Of a stretch of DNA of 64,000 bases, positions 1-8,051 are shown piece after piece. Positions within the stretch are counted from its first letter, which is position 1; every line of letters starts with the position of its first letter. Origin of the DNA: CBDCCV01 sp965215025 (GTDB lineage: Bacteria > Bacteroidota > Rhodothermia > Rhodothermales > Salinibacteraceae); NCBI GenBank assembly GCA_965215025.1, contig CBDCCV010000002.1, forward strand, positions 1,798,001 through 1,862,000, written 5' to 3'. Under the pieces are notes generated by a model. That model ran no database searches, had not been told where the DNA came from, and worked only from the letters and a program-made list of their open reading frames with translations. Position numbers and translations under genes: made by a program.

Positions 1-2
1 CG

Positions 3-794
3 GCCGAGTTCCAGGACCTGGCCGCGAGCCTGAACCGCGCCTCGGACGCCTTCCGTGAGAAGATCGACGAGCTGGAGCGCCTGACGCAGCTTCAGAAGGA
101 GTTCATCGGCAACGTCTCGCACGAGGTCAAAAACCCCGTCTTCGCCATCAGCGGGTACCTGGAGGCGCTGGCCTCGTCCTCTTCGCTGGGCGAGGACATG
201 CGCAAGCGCTACGCCGAGAAGGCTTTGGCCAACCTCCAGCGGCTGAACCTGCTCTTCGACGACCTCATCGAGATCGCGCGGCTGGAGTACCGCGAGGACC
301 TCATCCGCGGGAGCGTCTTCGACCTCCAGAACCTCATCGAGGAAGTGGCCGAGATGCTCCGCCCCAAGGCCGAGGACAAGGGCCTCGACCTCGAGGTCGA
401 AAACCGCCCCATCCGCGTCGAGGCCGACCGCTCGCGCATCCGGCAGGTTTTGACCAACCTCATCGACAACGCCATCTCGTACACGGAGAAGGGGACGGTG
501 CGCTGCCGCATCCGCCGGCGCGTGGACAAGGTGCGCGTCGAGGTGGTGGACACCGGGCGCGGCATGGACGAGGACCACCTCGAAAGAATTTTTGAGCGCT
601 TCTACCGCGTCGAGCCGGACCGCGCGCGCAAGAGCGGCGGCACGGGGCTGGGCCTCTCCATCGTCAAGCAGATCCTGCAGGCGCACGGCGAGAAGATCCA
701 CGTGGAGAGCACCAAAGGACGCGGCACGCGCTTCTGGTTCGAGCTGCCCTACGCCGAGGAGAAGCAGGAGAAAAGCGCGCCTGTGGAAGCGTAG
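3..794 (+). CDS. Sensor histidine kinase, C-terminal part (gene starts before the window)
   Basis: The frame is open from the first bases, so the 5' part (sensor, membrane segments) lies outside. The H-box reads FIGNVSHEVKNPVFAISGYL (encoded near 105-165), with the phosphorylatable His in SHEVKNP. The ATP-binding domain follows: N-box QVLTNLIDNAISYTEKG, G1 box VVDTGRGM, F-box IFERFYRV and G2 box GGTGLGLSIV. This order is typical of PhoR/BaeS-type kinases that autophosphorylate and pass phosphate to a response regulator, presumably encoded upstream. An internal ATG at 198 is not the start because it would remove the H-box. Confidence 0.93.
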   Translation, partial: AEFQDLAASLNRASDAFREKIDELERLTQLQKEFIGNVSHEVKNPVFAISGYLEALASSSSLGEDMRKRYAEKALANLQRLNLLFDDLIEIARLEYREDLIRGSVFDLQNLIEEVAEMLRPKAEDKGLDLEVENRPIRVEADRSRIRQVLTNLIDNAISYTEKGTVRCRIRRRVDKVRVEVVDTGRGMDEDHLERIFERFYRVEPDRARKSGGTGLGLSIVKQILQAHGEKIHVESTKGRGTRFWFELPYAEEKQEKSAPVEA

Positions 795-959
795 CACGCG
801 GCCTGCTGGCAGCGCAGACGGTTTCGGTTTCGGCGCGCGTTGCGTATCTTGTGGCGCTGTGCCTTTCTGCGCGCTCGTCCCTTCTTCCCGCGCACCGCTT
901 CCGCCCGGAGGCCTCCGCAGCATACCCTTTTCTCAGCCTGAACACTTCGCAGTTAGACC

Positions 960-3125
960 ATGAGCGACACCGAGCAGAGCACCACGCCGCAGGCCAACGA
1001 GGACACCCAAGAAGCGCTTTCGGTTGAGGACCTCGACCAGCCCAACGGCCAGGCCGTGGCCCCGCCCGTCGAGTACGAAGGCGACTTCGATCTGGACGTG
1101 CGCGCGCCCGATGCCTTCGATGAAGACACGCTGCTGCGCGTCTACCGCACCATGCTCACCTCGCGTCGCCTGGACGAGAAGATGCTCACCTTGCTGAAGC
1201 AGGGGCAGGGCTTTTTCCACATCGGCGCGGCGGGGCACGAGGCGGCGCAGGCGGCCATCGGGATGCACGCGCGGCCGGGCCAGGGGCCGGGGCACGACTG
1301 GTTCTGCTTCTACTACCGCGACCTCTGCATGGCGCTCTCCCTGGGGATGACCCCGCGCGAGACCATGCTCGCCCACATGGCCAAGGCCGACGATCCCAAC
1401 TCCGGCGGGCGGCAGATGTCCGAGCACTTCGGCCTGAAAGCCAAGAACGTGATGACGACCTCGTCGTCCGTCGGCGCGCAGTTCCTGCCGGCCTTGGGCT
1501 TTGCCATGGGCGTGCAACGGCGCGGCGAAGACAACTTCGTCTACGCCTCCTGCGGCGAGGGGGCCACGAGCCAGGGCGACTTCCACGAGGCTTTGAACTG
1601 GGCCACGCGCATCCAGGCGCCCGTCCTCTTCCTCGTCCAGGACAACAAGTACGCCATCTCGGTCCCCGTCGCCGAGCAGACGGCCGGCGGCACGCCCTAC
1701 AAGCTGGCCGCCGGCTACGAAGGCCTCAAGCGGATGCGCGTGGACGGCACCGACTTCTTCCGCATGGAGGCCGCCGCCCGCGCCGCTGTGAAGCATCTGC
1801 GCGCCGGCAGCGGCCCCGTCTGCCTCGTCGCCGACGTGGTGCGCCTCCTCCCGCACTCCTCCTCGGACAACCACACGAAGTACCGCGACCCCGAAGAGCT
1901 GGAAAAAGACCAGCAGATCGACCCCATCGCCCGCATGGAGATCGCCCTCACCGAGGCCGGTCTTTTAACCGATGAGCGGATCGAAGACCTCCGCGCCGAG
2001 GTGCACAAAGAGGTAGACGAGGCGACGGAGTGGGCCAAAAAGCAGGCCGATCCCGAAAGCGACACGGCCACGAAGCACGTCTACTTCGAGGGCGACCTGG
2101 AAATCGACTACGAAGCCTCGGAAGTGGATTACGCCGGCGACACGACAGTGATGATCGACGCCATCAACCAGGCGCACAAAGAGGAGATGCGCCGCGACGA
2201 AAACGTCTTGGTCTACGGCGAGGACGTGGCCGGCGGCAAGGGCGGCGTCTTCACCGCCACGCGCGATTTGACGGCCGAGTTCGGCGCCGACCGCTGCTTC
2301 AACTCGCCCTTGGCGGAGGCCTCGATCATCGGGACGGCGGTGGGACTGGCGGCGAGCGGGTTCCGGCCCGTCGTCGAGATCCAGTTCGCCGACTACATCT
2401 GGCCGGCCATGCAGCAGATCCGCAACCAGGTGGCCCCGTTCCGCTACCGCTCGAACGGGCAGTGGGCCTGCCCGATGGTCATCCGCGTGCCGTGCGGCGG
2501 CTACATCCACGGCGGTTTGTGCCACTCGCAGAACATCGAGTCCATCTTCGGCCACATGCCGGGCCTGCAGGTCGTCATGCCCTCCACCGCCGCCGACGCG
2601 AAGGGGCTTTTGAAGACGGCCATCCGCTCGGAAGACCCCGTGCTGTTTTTGGAGCACAAGGCGCTCTACCGCGCCGCCGCCGCGCGCACGGGCGAGGTGC
2701 CGGACGACTTCCTCCTCCCCATCGGCAAGGCGCGCGTGCACCGCGAGGGGGCCGACCTCTCCATCATCACCTACGGCATGATGGTGCACAAAGCTATGAA
2801 CGCCGCCCGCGAGTTGGCGAAAGAAGGCATCGAAGCCGAAATCATCGACCTGCGCTCGATCACCCCGCTCGACACCGAGGCCGTGCTCAAGACCGTGCAG
2901 AAGACGAACCGCGCGCTCGTTTTGTATGAAGACCACGAGTTCATCGGTTTCGGCGCCGAGGTGGCTGCGCAGATCGCCGACGCGGCGTTCGAGCACCTGG
3001 ACGCGCCCGTGCGCCGCCACGCCGGCGCCTTCACCCCCATCCCCTTCGCCGACCCGCTCGAAAAAGCCGTCCTGCCCTCAGACGAAGGCATTTTGAAGGC
3101 CGCGCGTGAGGTGCTGGCGTATTGA
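960..3125 (+). CDS. 2-oxoacid dehydrogenase E1 component, alpha and beta subunits fused
   Basis: The 721-residue protein joins the two halves of a thiamine-diphosphate E1 enzyme. Residues about 45-375 are the alpha half, with GHEAAQAAIG, the ThDP/Mg site CGEGATSQGDFHEALNWA and QDNKYAISVP. Residues about 395-721 are the beta half, with VLVYGEDVAGGKGGVFTAT, the FNSPLAEASIIGTAVGLA segment and a transketolase C-terminal domain (SIITYGMMVHKA). Such fused E1 proteins decarboxylate branched-chain 2-oxoacids or pyruvate and pass the acyl group to lipoyl-E2. No E2 or E3 gene is adjacent, so the substrate is not settled. The acidic N-terminal extension of about 40 residues is unlike most family members. 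Lipoyl synthase is encoded at 55.3 kb. Confidence 0.92.
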   Translation: MSDTEQSTTPQANEDTQEALSVEDLDQPNGQAVAPPVEYEGDFDLDVRAPDAFDEDTLLRVYRTMLTSRRLDEKMLTLLKQGQGFFHIGAAGHEAAQAAIGMHARPGQGPGHDWFCFYYRDLCMALSLGMTPRETMLAHMAKADDPNSGGRQMSEHFGLKAKNVMTTSSSVGAQFLPALGFAMGVQRRGEDNFVYASCGEGATSQGDFHEALNWATRIQAPVLFLVQDNKYAISVPVAEQTAGGTPYKLAAGYEGLKRMRVDGTDFFRMEAAARAAVKHLRAGSGPVCLVADVVRLLPHSSSDNHTKYRDPEELEKDQQIDPIARMEIALTEAGLLTDERIEDLRAEVHKEVDEATEWAKKQADPESDTATKHVYFEGDLEIDYEASEVDYAGDTTVMIDAINQAHKEEMRRDENVLVYGEDVAGGKGGVFTATRDLTAEFGADRCFNSPLAEASIIGTAVGLAASGFRPVVEIQFADYIWPAMQQIRNQVAPFRYRSNGQWACPMVIRVPCGGYIHGGLCHSQNIESIFGHMPGLQVVMPSTAADAKGLLKTAIRSEDPVLFLEHKALYRAAAARTGEVPDDFLLPIGKARVHREGADLSIITYGMMVHKAMNAARELAKEGIEAEIIDLRSITPLDTEAVLKTVQKTNRALVLYEDHEFIGFGAEVAAQIADAAFEHLDAPVRRHAGAFTPIPFADPLEKAVLPSDEGILKAAREVLAY

Positions 3126-3143
3126 GCGCGCACCAAAAGCTTG

Positions 3144-3186
3144 CGTGCTATCTGGACTGACTCCGGATAATCATAGGTTATGCCGC
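3144..3186 (+). other. 43-bp motif ending in the cassette crossover word GTTATGC
   Basis: This stretch directly follows the E1 gene and ends with GTTATGCCGC (GTTATGC at 3177-3183). It matches 18338-18380 at 34 of 43 positions; that second copy also stands immediately before a block of lower-GC foreign genes. GTTATGC is the R' crossover word of the attC sites found downstream. The motif may therefore be the fixed recombination site (attI-like) or the right arm of an attC into which cassettes were added. A shared promoter is the alternative. Confidence 0.5.
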
Positions 3187-3584
3187 GCATGCCAGTTATC
3201 GGCATACATGATGGGCGCAGGAGCTTGGGGACAAAAATATTTCTGATCAGTCTGTTGCAGAATTTGAGTAAGCATGTTACGCTCGTCCCTCAATCCACCC
3301 CGTTCATTGATTCTTGAACGGCTTTCTGCTGCCCCCCCCGGCAGCAGTGCAGCTATAAGCTTCTTTGATAGCGGGCAGCATAGGCACTGGTCTGAACGAA
3401 AGATGTCCTTGGCGTGCTAAGCGTTTCTTCAACATGCTCTTGCCCCTGACGATCTACTGCGCGGTCTGCAGCAGGGCGTTGGGCCTATTCACCTTTACTG
3501 GACCAAAACACGCCTGCTGATTTGGAGGTTGTGCATAACACAGGGTTCCAGCAGCGGCATCATGACACCTCAAGGAAGTGGCCA
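3187..3584. other. Gene-poor stretch at the head of the cassette array
   Basis: No intact ORF of useful length is visible on either strand. Base composition drops compared with the flanking E1 gene. There is a strong hairpin at 3326-3347 (8-bp stem CTGCTGCC/GGCAGCAG around six C). A degraded coding-like stretch without start (ending ...HLYWTKTRLLIW near 3520) may be a gene remnant. GCATAAC at 3533-3539 resembles an attC R'' word but has no partner downstream. Confidence 0.4.
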
Positions 3585-4280
3585 ATGATCAGGAGGATCT
3601 GCAACATTGTTTTCCTGGCGTTCTTTGTCTCAGCTTCGGCTTCACCTCTTTATGCCCAGTGGTGGGGAGGATGCCGAGATGTATTAGGGACGCCCGTTTT
3701 AGATTACTCAGATTCGAATCTTCAGGACATAGCAATGGCGACCATCTCCAACGGTCAGCCGGTGATAATCTATAATCCCGCCGTTGTCCTCTCAGTGAGT
3801 CCATCTACTCGTCGGTTCTTCTACTTTCACGAATGTGGTCACCACGCCCTCGGACAGGTTGTTTCAGGACAAAATATTCCATATGCGTCAGAACAAGCTG
3901 CTGACTGCTGGGCCGCACGTACTCTTGTAGCAAGTGGGACCTTTTCTGATGCGGATCTTCGTGCCGTCCAAAGGGACGTCAGCCAGTCACCGGGTGACTG
4001 GACCCATCTTCCAGGTCCACAACGTGCTCTGAATCTCGTTGCTTGCCTGAACCCCGACGATAGGAAACCTGCGCCAGAACATAGCTCTTGTCGCACCATC
4101 ACGGAGTGGGAAGATCAAACCACCTGGGTAACTCAATATGTGCAGCAGTCGGTACCGTGCTCGCACTGGATGTGCGGTTATTATGGTTGCAGCTACCTTC
4201 ATGCCTATCATGTGGTAACTGTGCCACAGCAGGTTCCGGTCACACAACGTGTTCCAGTTCAGAGGACTCGTTGTGATTAG
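3585..4280 (+). CDS. Secreted HExxH metallopeptidase-like protein, cassette-borne
   Basis: The protein has 231 residues when started at ATG 3585, which follows an AAGGAAG ribosome-binding site; the in-frame ATG at 3522 would bury the signal peptide. Residues 1-24 are a signal peptide ending in PLYAQ. A zinc-binding HECGHH sits at about residue 85 (FFYFHECGHHALGQV), and EQAADCWAARTL about 25 residues later supplies an acidic third ligand, the M48-like layout. The C-terminal 60 residues are rich in Cys, Tyr and Val-Pro repeats (QQVPVTQRVPVQRT), perhaps a surface or disulfide-bonded tail. GC is clearly lower than in the chromosomal genes, which fits recent acquisition. Substrate unknown. Confidence 0.7.
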   Translation: MIRRICNIVFLAFFVSASASPLYAQWWGGCRDVLGTPVLDYSDSNLQDIAMATISNGQPVIIYNPAVVLSVSPSTRRFFYFHECGHHALGQVVSGQNIPYASEQAADCWAARTLVASGTFSDADLRAVQRDVSQSPGDWTHLPGPQRALNLVACLNPDDRKPAPEHSSCRTITEWEDQTTWVTQYVQQSVPCSHWMCGYYGCSYLHAYHVVTVPQQVPVTQRVPVQRTRCD

Positions 4281-4430
4281 CATGTAATCGGGAGAACCGG
4301 CTTCACTCCCTCAATTGGTTCCAGTGGACAGGCAGTCGTGCATGTTCTCGGCGCTATAGTAAGTTGAAGTGCAGTGGCCTCGGGCAGCCCTCGCTAGCTG
4401 CCTGCCGCTGAAATCTAAGTCGTTATACAG
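4279..4430 (+). other. Degenerate attC site between cassettes 1 and 2
   Basis: The right arm (CCGCTGA...GTCGTTATACAGCC) aligns with the right arm of the attC at 6226-6355, and GTTATAC at 4422-4428 is the R' word. The left arm begins at the stop codon of the upstream gene (AGCATGTAATC) and contains CGGCTTCAC, like CGGCTGCAC in the next attC. The outer words pair poorly, so the site may be decayed. The reverse complement of GTTATACAGCC resembles (9 of 11) the GGCGGCATAAC that closes the following cassette, as expected for one cassette's two ends. Confidence 0.45.
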
Positions 4431-4512
4431 CCTCTTGAACAGATCCCCTTTACGGAAGCTGCATTAACTCGGCTCATCAGCCATTCTAACCCTGGCCACC
4501 ACGGTGATTGCT

Positions 4513-5535
4513 ATGAAGATGCGCTTGTTCGTGTCGTTAGGAATTCTTGTCTCTATCTCCTCTACAGCAGTTGCCCAGGGAGACTCATGCGGCTGCTATG
4601 CGGTCCTCGCTGACGGAGTATACAACTATAGAGCAGAAAGGGGTGACCAGTCTGCCTCAAATTATGTCAGGCAAATGATAGCTAACTCTAACTATGACGA
4701 ATTCAAGCGCTCAGTAAGCGCCGGAGGTGGGGCTAGCTTCTTCGATTTTGGCTTCAACGCCAACATGTCCCGAGGAGAGTATGAAGCCAGAAAGACTGCA
4801 TTTAGGCAGGAAATGCAGGGCGGTGGGGTGAGCGCAACCTCCCGAGATGTATTAGAGCGGTATGGAGATGCTAATGTGTTATCAGCCTGGGGATCTTGTA
4901 TGTCTAGTTGCAACACTCAAGGTTTACACAGTTGGGCCAGCGTAGTGGATAGTAATACTGTTATACTACATATCAAATGGATTCCGACACCAAGTACTCA
5001 GCCCAGAGTCGAAAACTCGCATTTAGTAAATGGAACCGTGGTAGGGTCTAACAGCGATGGCAGTGCTCTACTGCCGGCAGGATTCAACATTCCTACGGGA
5101 GAGACTATCCGAGTAATTCGACGAAGCAACGTCAACCAACCTGTTATAGCTACTGCAGAAATAACAGGCATGGATATCGCTCAGTTTATTCCAAAGTATA
5201 TACCCACGATTAGCGAAGGAGAGCAGACTCCAGTCGCCAACGACCGCCAAGAGTGCCTTGACGGTGACGCCAGTGCCTGCGCCTCCCACAGCGATACGCT
5301 TCTATTGGCGTGCCCGCCGAATCCCGGAAATAATGCTACCCCGGCTCAACTGAATGCATACCTGTCTTGCAGAAGGCAGGTGCAGTGCTGGCAGAACATG
5401 ACCATATCGTCATTTGCTGTGGAAGCAGCTTGCTCTGCGTATGGCGCGGAATCCCACCAGTGTTCGGAGGCCAAGACGCGGTCCACCATGACTGCTGCTC
5501 AGTGTGACCAGGCGGGAAGTAGCAGGGCTTTTTGA
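4513..5535 (+). CDS. Secreted cysteine-rich protein of unknown function, cassette-borne
   Basis: About 340 residues. Starts are possible at GTG 4504, ATG 4513 or ATG 4519; 4513 gives a normal signal peptide (MKMRLFVSLGILVSISS, cleavage after AVAQ). The mature protein starts with a Cys-rich GDSCGCYAV and has two more cysteine groups: CMSSCNTQ near residue 135 and a C-terminal third with many Cys (CLDGDASACASH, CPPNPG, CRRQVQCW, QCSEA). I do not recognise the family. Its GC is low, as for its neighbour, and it lies alone in its cassette between two attC sites. Extracytoplasmic and probably disulfide-bonded is all that can be said. Confidence 0.65.
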   Translation: MKMRLFVSLGILVSISSTAVAQGDSCGCYAVLADGVYNYRAERGDQSASNYVRQMIANSNYDEFKRSVSAGGGASFFDFGFNANMSRGEYEARKTAFRQEMQGGGVSATSRDVLERYGDANVLSAWGSCMSSCNTQGLHSWASVVDSNTVILHIKWIPTPSTQPRVENSHLVNGTVVGSNSDGSALLPAGFNIPTGETIRVIRRSNVNQPVIATAEITGMDIAQFIPKYIPTISEGEQTPVANDRQECLDGDASACASHSDTLLLACPPNPGNNATPAQLNAYLSCRRQVQCWQNMTISSFAVEAACSAYGAESHQCSEAKTRSTMTAAQCDQAGSSRAF

Positions 5536-5550
5536 GGTCAGGCTGCAGAA

Positions 5551-5682
5551 GGCGGCATAACTCGCGGCTGCACGCCGACGAAACGCTCTACTGCCTTGCC
5601 TCGTCTAGCCGCTGTCGCTGATCTTGCCTCGTCCAACCGGCCTGCCGCGTTTCGCTGGTGAGCCGCAAATCGTTATGCCGCC
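5551..5682 (+). other. attC recombination site closing cassette 2 (well preserved)
   Basis: The ends are a perfect 11-bp inverted repeat, GGCGGCATAAC at 5551-5561 and GTTATGCCGCC at 5672-5682. Inside, the left arm GCGGCTGCAC matches the complement of the right arm (GTGAGCCGC) except for one unpaired G, the extrahelical base that marks attC L'' arms. Pairing resumes further in with CGAAACGC against GCGTTTCG. The stem is interrupted by a spacer of about 60 nt. This is the layout of an integron attC of roughly 130 nt. Confidence 0.85.
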
Positions 5683-5734
5683 TGAAGTGTAGCGCCGTAC
5701 ATCAACCATCCCCGAACCCGCCCCCAAAGGTCCC

Positions 5735-6235
5735 ATGAGCCAGCAACTACCCGAAGAAGCCCGCTTCGCGCACCAAGCCAAGATCACCGTCCGCGGTCAA
5801 GGCGACACGCTCAACGTCCTCGGCGACGCCCAGCACGTCAAGCTCACCGGCAAGGATACACAAGGCCGCTTCACGCTGATCGAGAACGAGAACCCGCCCG
5901 GGACAACGCTGCCGGTGCACTTGCACCGCAATGAGGACGAGGTGTTCTACGTCCTCGAGGGCCGGGTCGAGTTCGACGTGGCTGGCGAGCAGGTCGTCGG
6001 CGAGCCTGGCGCCACAGTGTTCCTCCCGCAGGGCGTCCCGCATACGTGGCGGGTCGTGGGGGAGGAGACGGCCCGGATGCTGATCATGCTGATGCCGGCG
6101 GGCTTAGAGGAATACTTCCGCGAGCTCTCGGCCCTTCCGGCTGATGGGCCGCCGGACATGGAGCGGGTGCTGGAGATCTCGGGGCGGTACGGGATCGAGT
6201 TTCCGGAGGCTCAAGGTGGCCCGTCGGCGGCATAA
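5735..6235 (+). CDS. Cupin-domain protein, cassette-borne
   Basis: A single-domain cupin of 166 residues. The metal motif 1 is THLPVHLHRNEDEVFYVLEG-like (LPVHLHRNEDEVFYVLEGR, residues about 58-76) with two His and a Glu; motif 2 is PQGVPHTWRVVG with the fourth His. The C-terminal 35 residues (ALPADGPPDMERVLEISGRY) match proteins annotated as quercetin-dioxygenase-like cupins. Function is not predictable beyond a metal-binding small-molecule enzyme or sensor. ATG 5735 follows AAAGGT. The gene fills the cassette bounded by attC sites at 5551 and 6226, and its last codons run into the downstream attC. Confidence 0.75.
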   Translation: MSQQLPEEARFAHQAKITVRGQGDTLNVLGDAQHVKLTGKDTQGRFTLIENENPPGTTLPVHLHRNEDEVFYVLEGRVEFDVAGEQVVGEPGATVFLPQGVPHTWRVVGEETARMLIMLMPAGLEEYFRELSALPADGPPDMERVLEISGRYGIEFPEAQGGPSAA

Positions 6236-6355
6236 CCAGCGGCTGCAGGCGGACGCAGGGCTGGACAGTCTTGCCTCTTTCAACCCCACCGCTTGCAATG
6301 CCGCGTTCAAACGGCTTCGCTACCCTGCGCCGCTGAGCCGCAAGCCGTTATGTGC
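6226..6355 (+). other. attC recombination site closing cassette 3 (well preserved)
   Basis: R'' is GCATAAC (6230-6236) and R' is GTTATGT (6347-6353). The left arm GCGGCTGCA pairs with the complement of TGAGCCGC in the right arm, again leaving one unpaired G. Further in, CGCAGGG pairs with CCCTGCG. The right half closely matches the attC at 5551 in the L' segment (TGAGCCGCAA). Confidence 0.8.
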
Positions 6356-6381
6356 ACAGAAGTTTAGCAAACGCAGGAGTC

Positions 6382-6615
6382 ATGGAAGGCAAAAACGACA
6401 TGCATATCGGGGGAACGGAAGACGATCCCCGTGACAAATCCGAAGTGCTTGCGGAGGAGATCAAGAAGGCTCCGCCACTCAAGCGTCTGCTCTTGCTGCT
6501 GCCTTTTCTGCTGTCGGCGTTGATTGGCGTATGGACGAAGTCGGAGAGCACAGACGCTTTCATAGGATGGGTTGCCCTGATTCTCGGAGCGTTTTTATCG
6601 TCTCGCTCGTCTTGA
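6382..6615 (+). CDS. Small membrane protein, cassette-borne
   Basis: A 77-residue product from ATG 6382, which is preceded by GCAGGAG; the in-frame ATG at 6352 lies inside the attC R' word and has no such site. The N-terminal half is charged (EGKNDMHIGGTEDDPRDKSE), followed by two hydrophobic segments (LLLLLPFLLSALIGVW and AFIGWVALILGAFL). No family recognised. Being alone between attC sites at 6226 and 6666, it is a typical single-gene cassette. Confidence 0.55.
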   Translation: MEGKNDMHIGGTEDDPRDKSEVLAEEIKKAPPLKRLLLLLPFLLSALIGVWTKSESTDAFIGWVALILGAFLSSRSS

Positions 6616-6665
6616 AGGTAGCGGTGAAGGAACAAGAAAAAGCGTAGTACGATCTGCCAGCACGT

Positions 6666-6791
6666 GCGCATAACAAGGCCATGCACGCGGACCGAGGGCT
6701 GGTGCGCTTGAGCTGCCGCTCCGCTATTTTGAGAATCAACCGCTTCGGCCAATCGCTGGCGCGTCCCGATGATTGCCGGGCCGTTATGCGT
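6666..6791 (+). other. attC recombination site closing cassette 4
   Basis: GCGCATAAC at the left end and GTTATGCGT at the right end are complementary around the crossover words GCATAAC (6668-6674) and GTTATGC (6783-6789). The next segment, AAGGCCATGCACGCGGACCGAGGG, follows the same order of words as the attC at 6226 (CAGCGGCTGCAGGCGGACG). Internal pairing is weaker than in the two preceding sites. Confidence 0.7.
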
Positions 6792-6858
6792 AGCGAACAG
6801 GAAACCGTCTTTACAGTTGAAGTGGAAACTGAGATGCGAACTTTCAGACGGGTAAACC

Positions 6859-7086
6859 ATGCCGAGAACCGTCGAAGCCGTTGTCGATGAAAACGGCCAG
6901 ATCCGGCTCCTCGAGTCGCTGCCGTTGCGTGCCCGCCAGCGCGTGCTCGTTACCGTGCTGGAGGAAAAGGCCGATGAAGAGCCAAGAGCAAGTGAAACGG
7001 CACTGCTTAGCGAAGAGACGCTTGCCAGGGACTGGAACCGGAACGAAGAAGACGAGGCATGGAGTCACCTTCAGCCGGATCAGTAA
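6859..7086 (+). CDS. Antitoxin of a type II toxin-antitoxin pair
   Basis: 75 residues. The N-terminal half (VEAVVDENGQIRLLESLPLR) is a short swapped-hairpin DNA-binding type sequence found in AF2212/MazE-like antitoxins. The C-terminal half ends in the toxin-binding style motif ALLSEETLARDWNRNEEDEAW. The gene overlaps the downstream MazF-type toxin by 28 nt in another frame, so translation is probably coupled and the pair autoregulated. It occupies a cassette between attC 6666 and the attC remnant at 7407. Confidence 0.8.
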   Translation: MPRTVEAVVDENGQIRLLESLPLRARQRVLVTVLEEKADEEPRASETALLSEETLARDWNRNEEDEAWSHLQPDQ

Positions 7087-7406
7087 TCCTGGTTTCGTTT
7101 CCGTTCTCTGACCTGTCGAGGTCGAAGCTCCGTCCGGCGGTCATCCTTGCAGAAGTTAGTCGGAACGACTTCGTGCTGTGTCAAGTGATGAGCAACCCCT
7201 ATGCAGATCCGGATGCTATTGAGTTGACGGACGAGAGCTTCGAGAGGGGAAGTTTGCAGAGGACGAGCTATGCGCGGCCGGGGAAGCTGTTTACGGCGAA
7301 TGCCGAGCTTTTCAAAGGCGTGGTTGGCGAGTTGAAAGAAGGGACGAGAAGCGAAATTGTGAAAGGCGTTGTTGAGCTACTTCGTGCCGGAAGACAGGAG
7401 CAGTAG
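7059..7406 (+). CDS. MazF/PemK-type endoribonuclease toxin
   Basis: 115 residues with the PemK/MazF barrel signature: GSVILVSFPFSDLSRSKLRP at the N-terminus (the Arg-Pro of strand 2 contributes to the active site), AVILAEVSRNDFVLCQVMS, and a later LFTANAEL segment. Family members cleave mRNA and halt growth when the antitoxin is degraded. It directly overlaps the antitoxin gene. Toxin-antitoxin pairs are common passengers of cassette arrays, where they stabilise the array. Confidence 0.85.
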   Translation: MESPSAGSVILVSFPFSDLSRSKLRPAVILAEVSRNDFVLCQVMSNPYADPDAIELTDESFERGSLQRTSYARPGKLFTANAELFKGVVGELKEGTRSEIVKGVVELLRAGRQEQ

Positions 7407-7419
7407 CGCTACGTATAAC
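7407..7419 (+). other. Truncated attC (R'' arm) closing cassette 5
   Basis: CGCTACGTATAAC begins at the base after the toxin stop codon. It matches, with one change, the reverse complement of the start of the same cassette (GTTATGCGTAGCG at 6783-6795), as expected for the two ends of one circular cassette. No right arm or GTTRRRY word follows before the pyrophosphatase gene, so the array appears cut off here. Confidence 0.6.
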
Positions 7420-7472
7420 GAGACCATCATGTACACCCACTTGCCACCGCCCCCTTTCAAAAACAAAACATC

Positions 7473-8021
7473 ATGCGCCTGCACCCCTGGCACGAAATCT
7501 CCCTCGGTCCCAACGCGCCCGACGAACTCAACCTCGTCATCGAGGTCCCACGCAAGACGACGACGAAATACGAGCTTGACTTAGACCTCGGCATCCTGCG
7601 TATCGACCGCATCATGCACCCGCCGGTGCCCTATCCGGCCAACTACGGCTTCCTCCCGCAGACGCTTGACGAGGACGGCGACCCGCTCGACGCCATGGTG
7701 CTCATGCAGAACCCCGTCGCGCCGCTCACGGTGCTTAGCGCCCGCCCCGTGGGCATCGTCAACCTCACCGACCGGGACAAGAACGACGACAAGATCATCT
7801 GCGTCCACCTCGACGACCCGAAGTACCATAACTACCAGAGCATCGACGAGCTGCCCGACTACGAGCTACAGGAGATCGAGTGGTTCTTCGAAGACTACCA
7901 AGACGTGATGCACCGCGAGGTGGATGTGGAGGGCTTTCTCGGCCCCGAGCGCGCGCATGAGAGCATCCGGATGTGCCGCGAGCACTACCGAAGCGAATAC
8001 CCTGACGGTTGGCAAGGGTGA
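7473..8021 (+). CDS. ppa: Inorganic pyrophosphatase, copy 1
   Basis: 182 residues, the usual size for a soluble family I pyrophosphatase, which hydrolyses PPi to two phosphates in the cytoplasm using Mg. Visible are the N-terminal VIEVPRKTTTKYELD, the PVPYPANYGFLPQTL segment and the signature DEDGDPLDAMVL carrying the metal-binding aspartates, then DRDKNDDKIICV. A clearly related second copy lies at 11446-12024 on the other strand. This copy sits directly downstream of the cassette array and is followed by an attC-like left arm at 8052, so it may itself be a captured cassette. Confidence 0.92.
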   Translation: MRLHPWHEISLGPNAPDELNLVIEVPRKTTTKYELDLDLGILRIDRIMHPPVPYPANYGFLPQTLDEDGDPLDAMVLMQNPVAPLTVLSARPVGIVNLTDRDKNDDKIICVHLDDPKYHNYQSIDELPDYELQEIEWFFEDYQDVMHREVDVEGFLGPERAHESIRMCREHYRSEYPDGWQG

Positions 8022-8051
8022 CTTGAAGCGCACGTCAGATGTTTTGAGAGG

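Larger units (their letters stand above)
3178..7420 (+). mobile_element. Integron-type gene cassette array without integrase in view
   Basis: Five successive units, all in the + orientation, each hold one gene or one toxin-antitoxin pair followed by an attC-like site (4279, 5551, 6226, 6666, 7407). Where it can be checked, the first bases of a unit are complementary to the outer bases of the attC that closes it. No tyrosine recombinase (intI) gene is present in the window, so by current naming this would be a CALIN (cluster of attC sites lacking an integrase). The array lies between the E1 gene and a pyrophosphatase gene. Confidence 0.75.

Noticed and set aside
3533..3539. GCATAAC before the metallopeptidase-like gene as an attC end
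   Set aside because: No right arm follows; the signal-peptide coding region begins within 50 bases.
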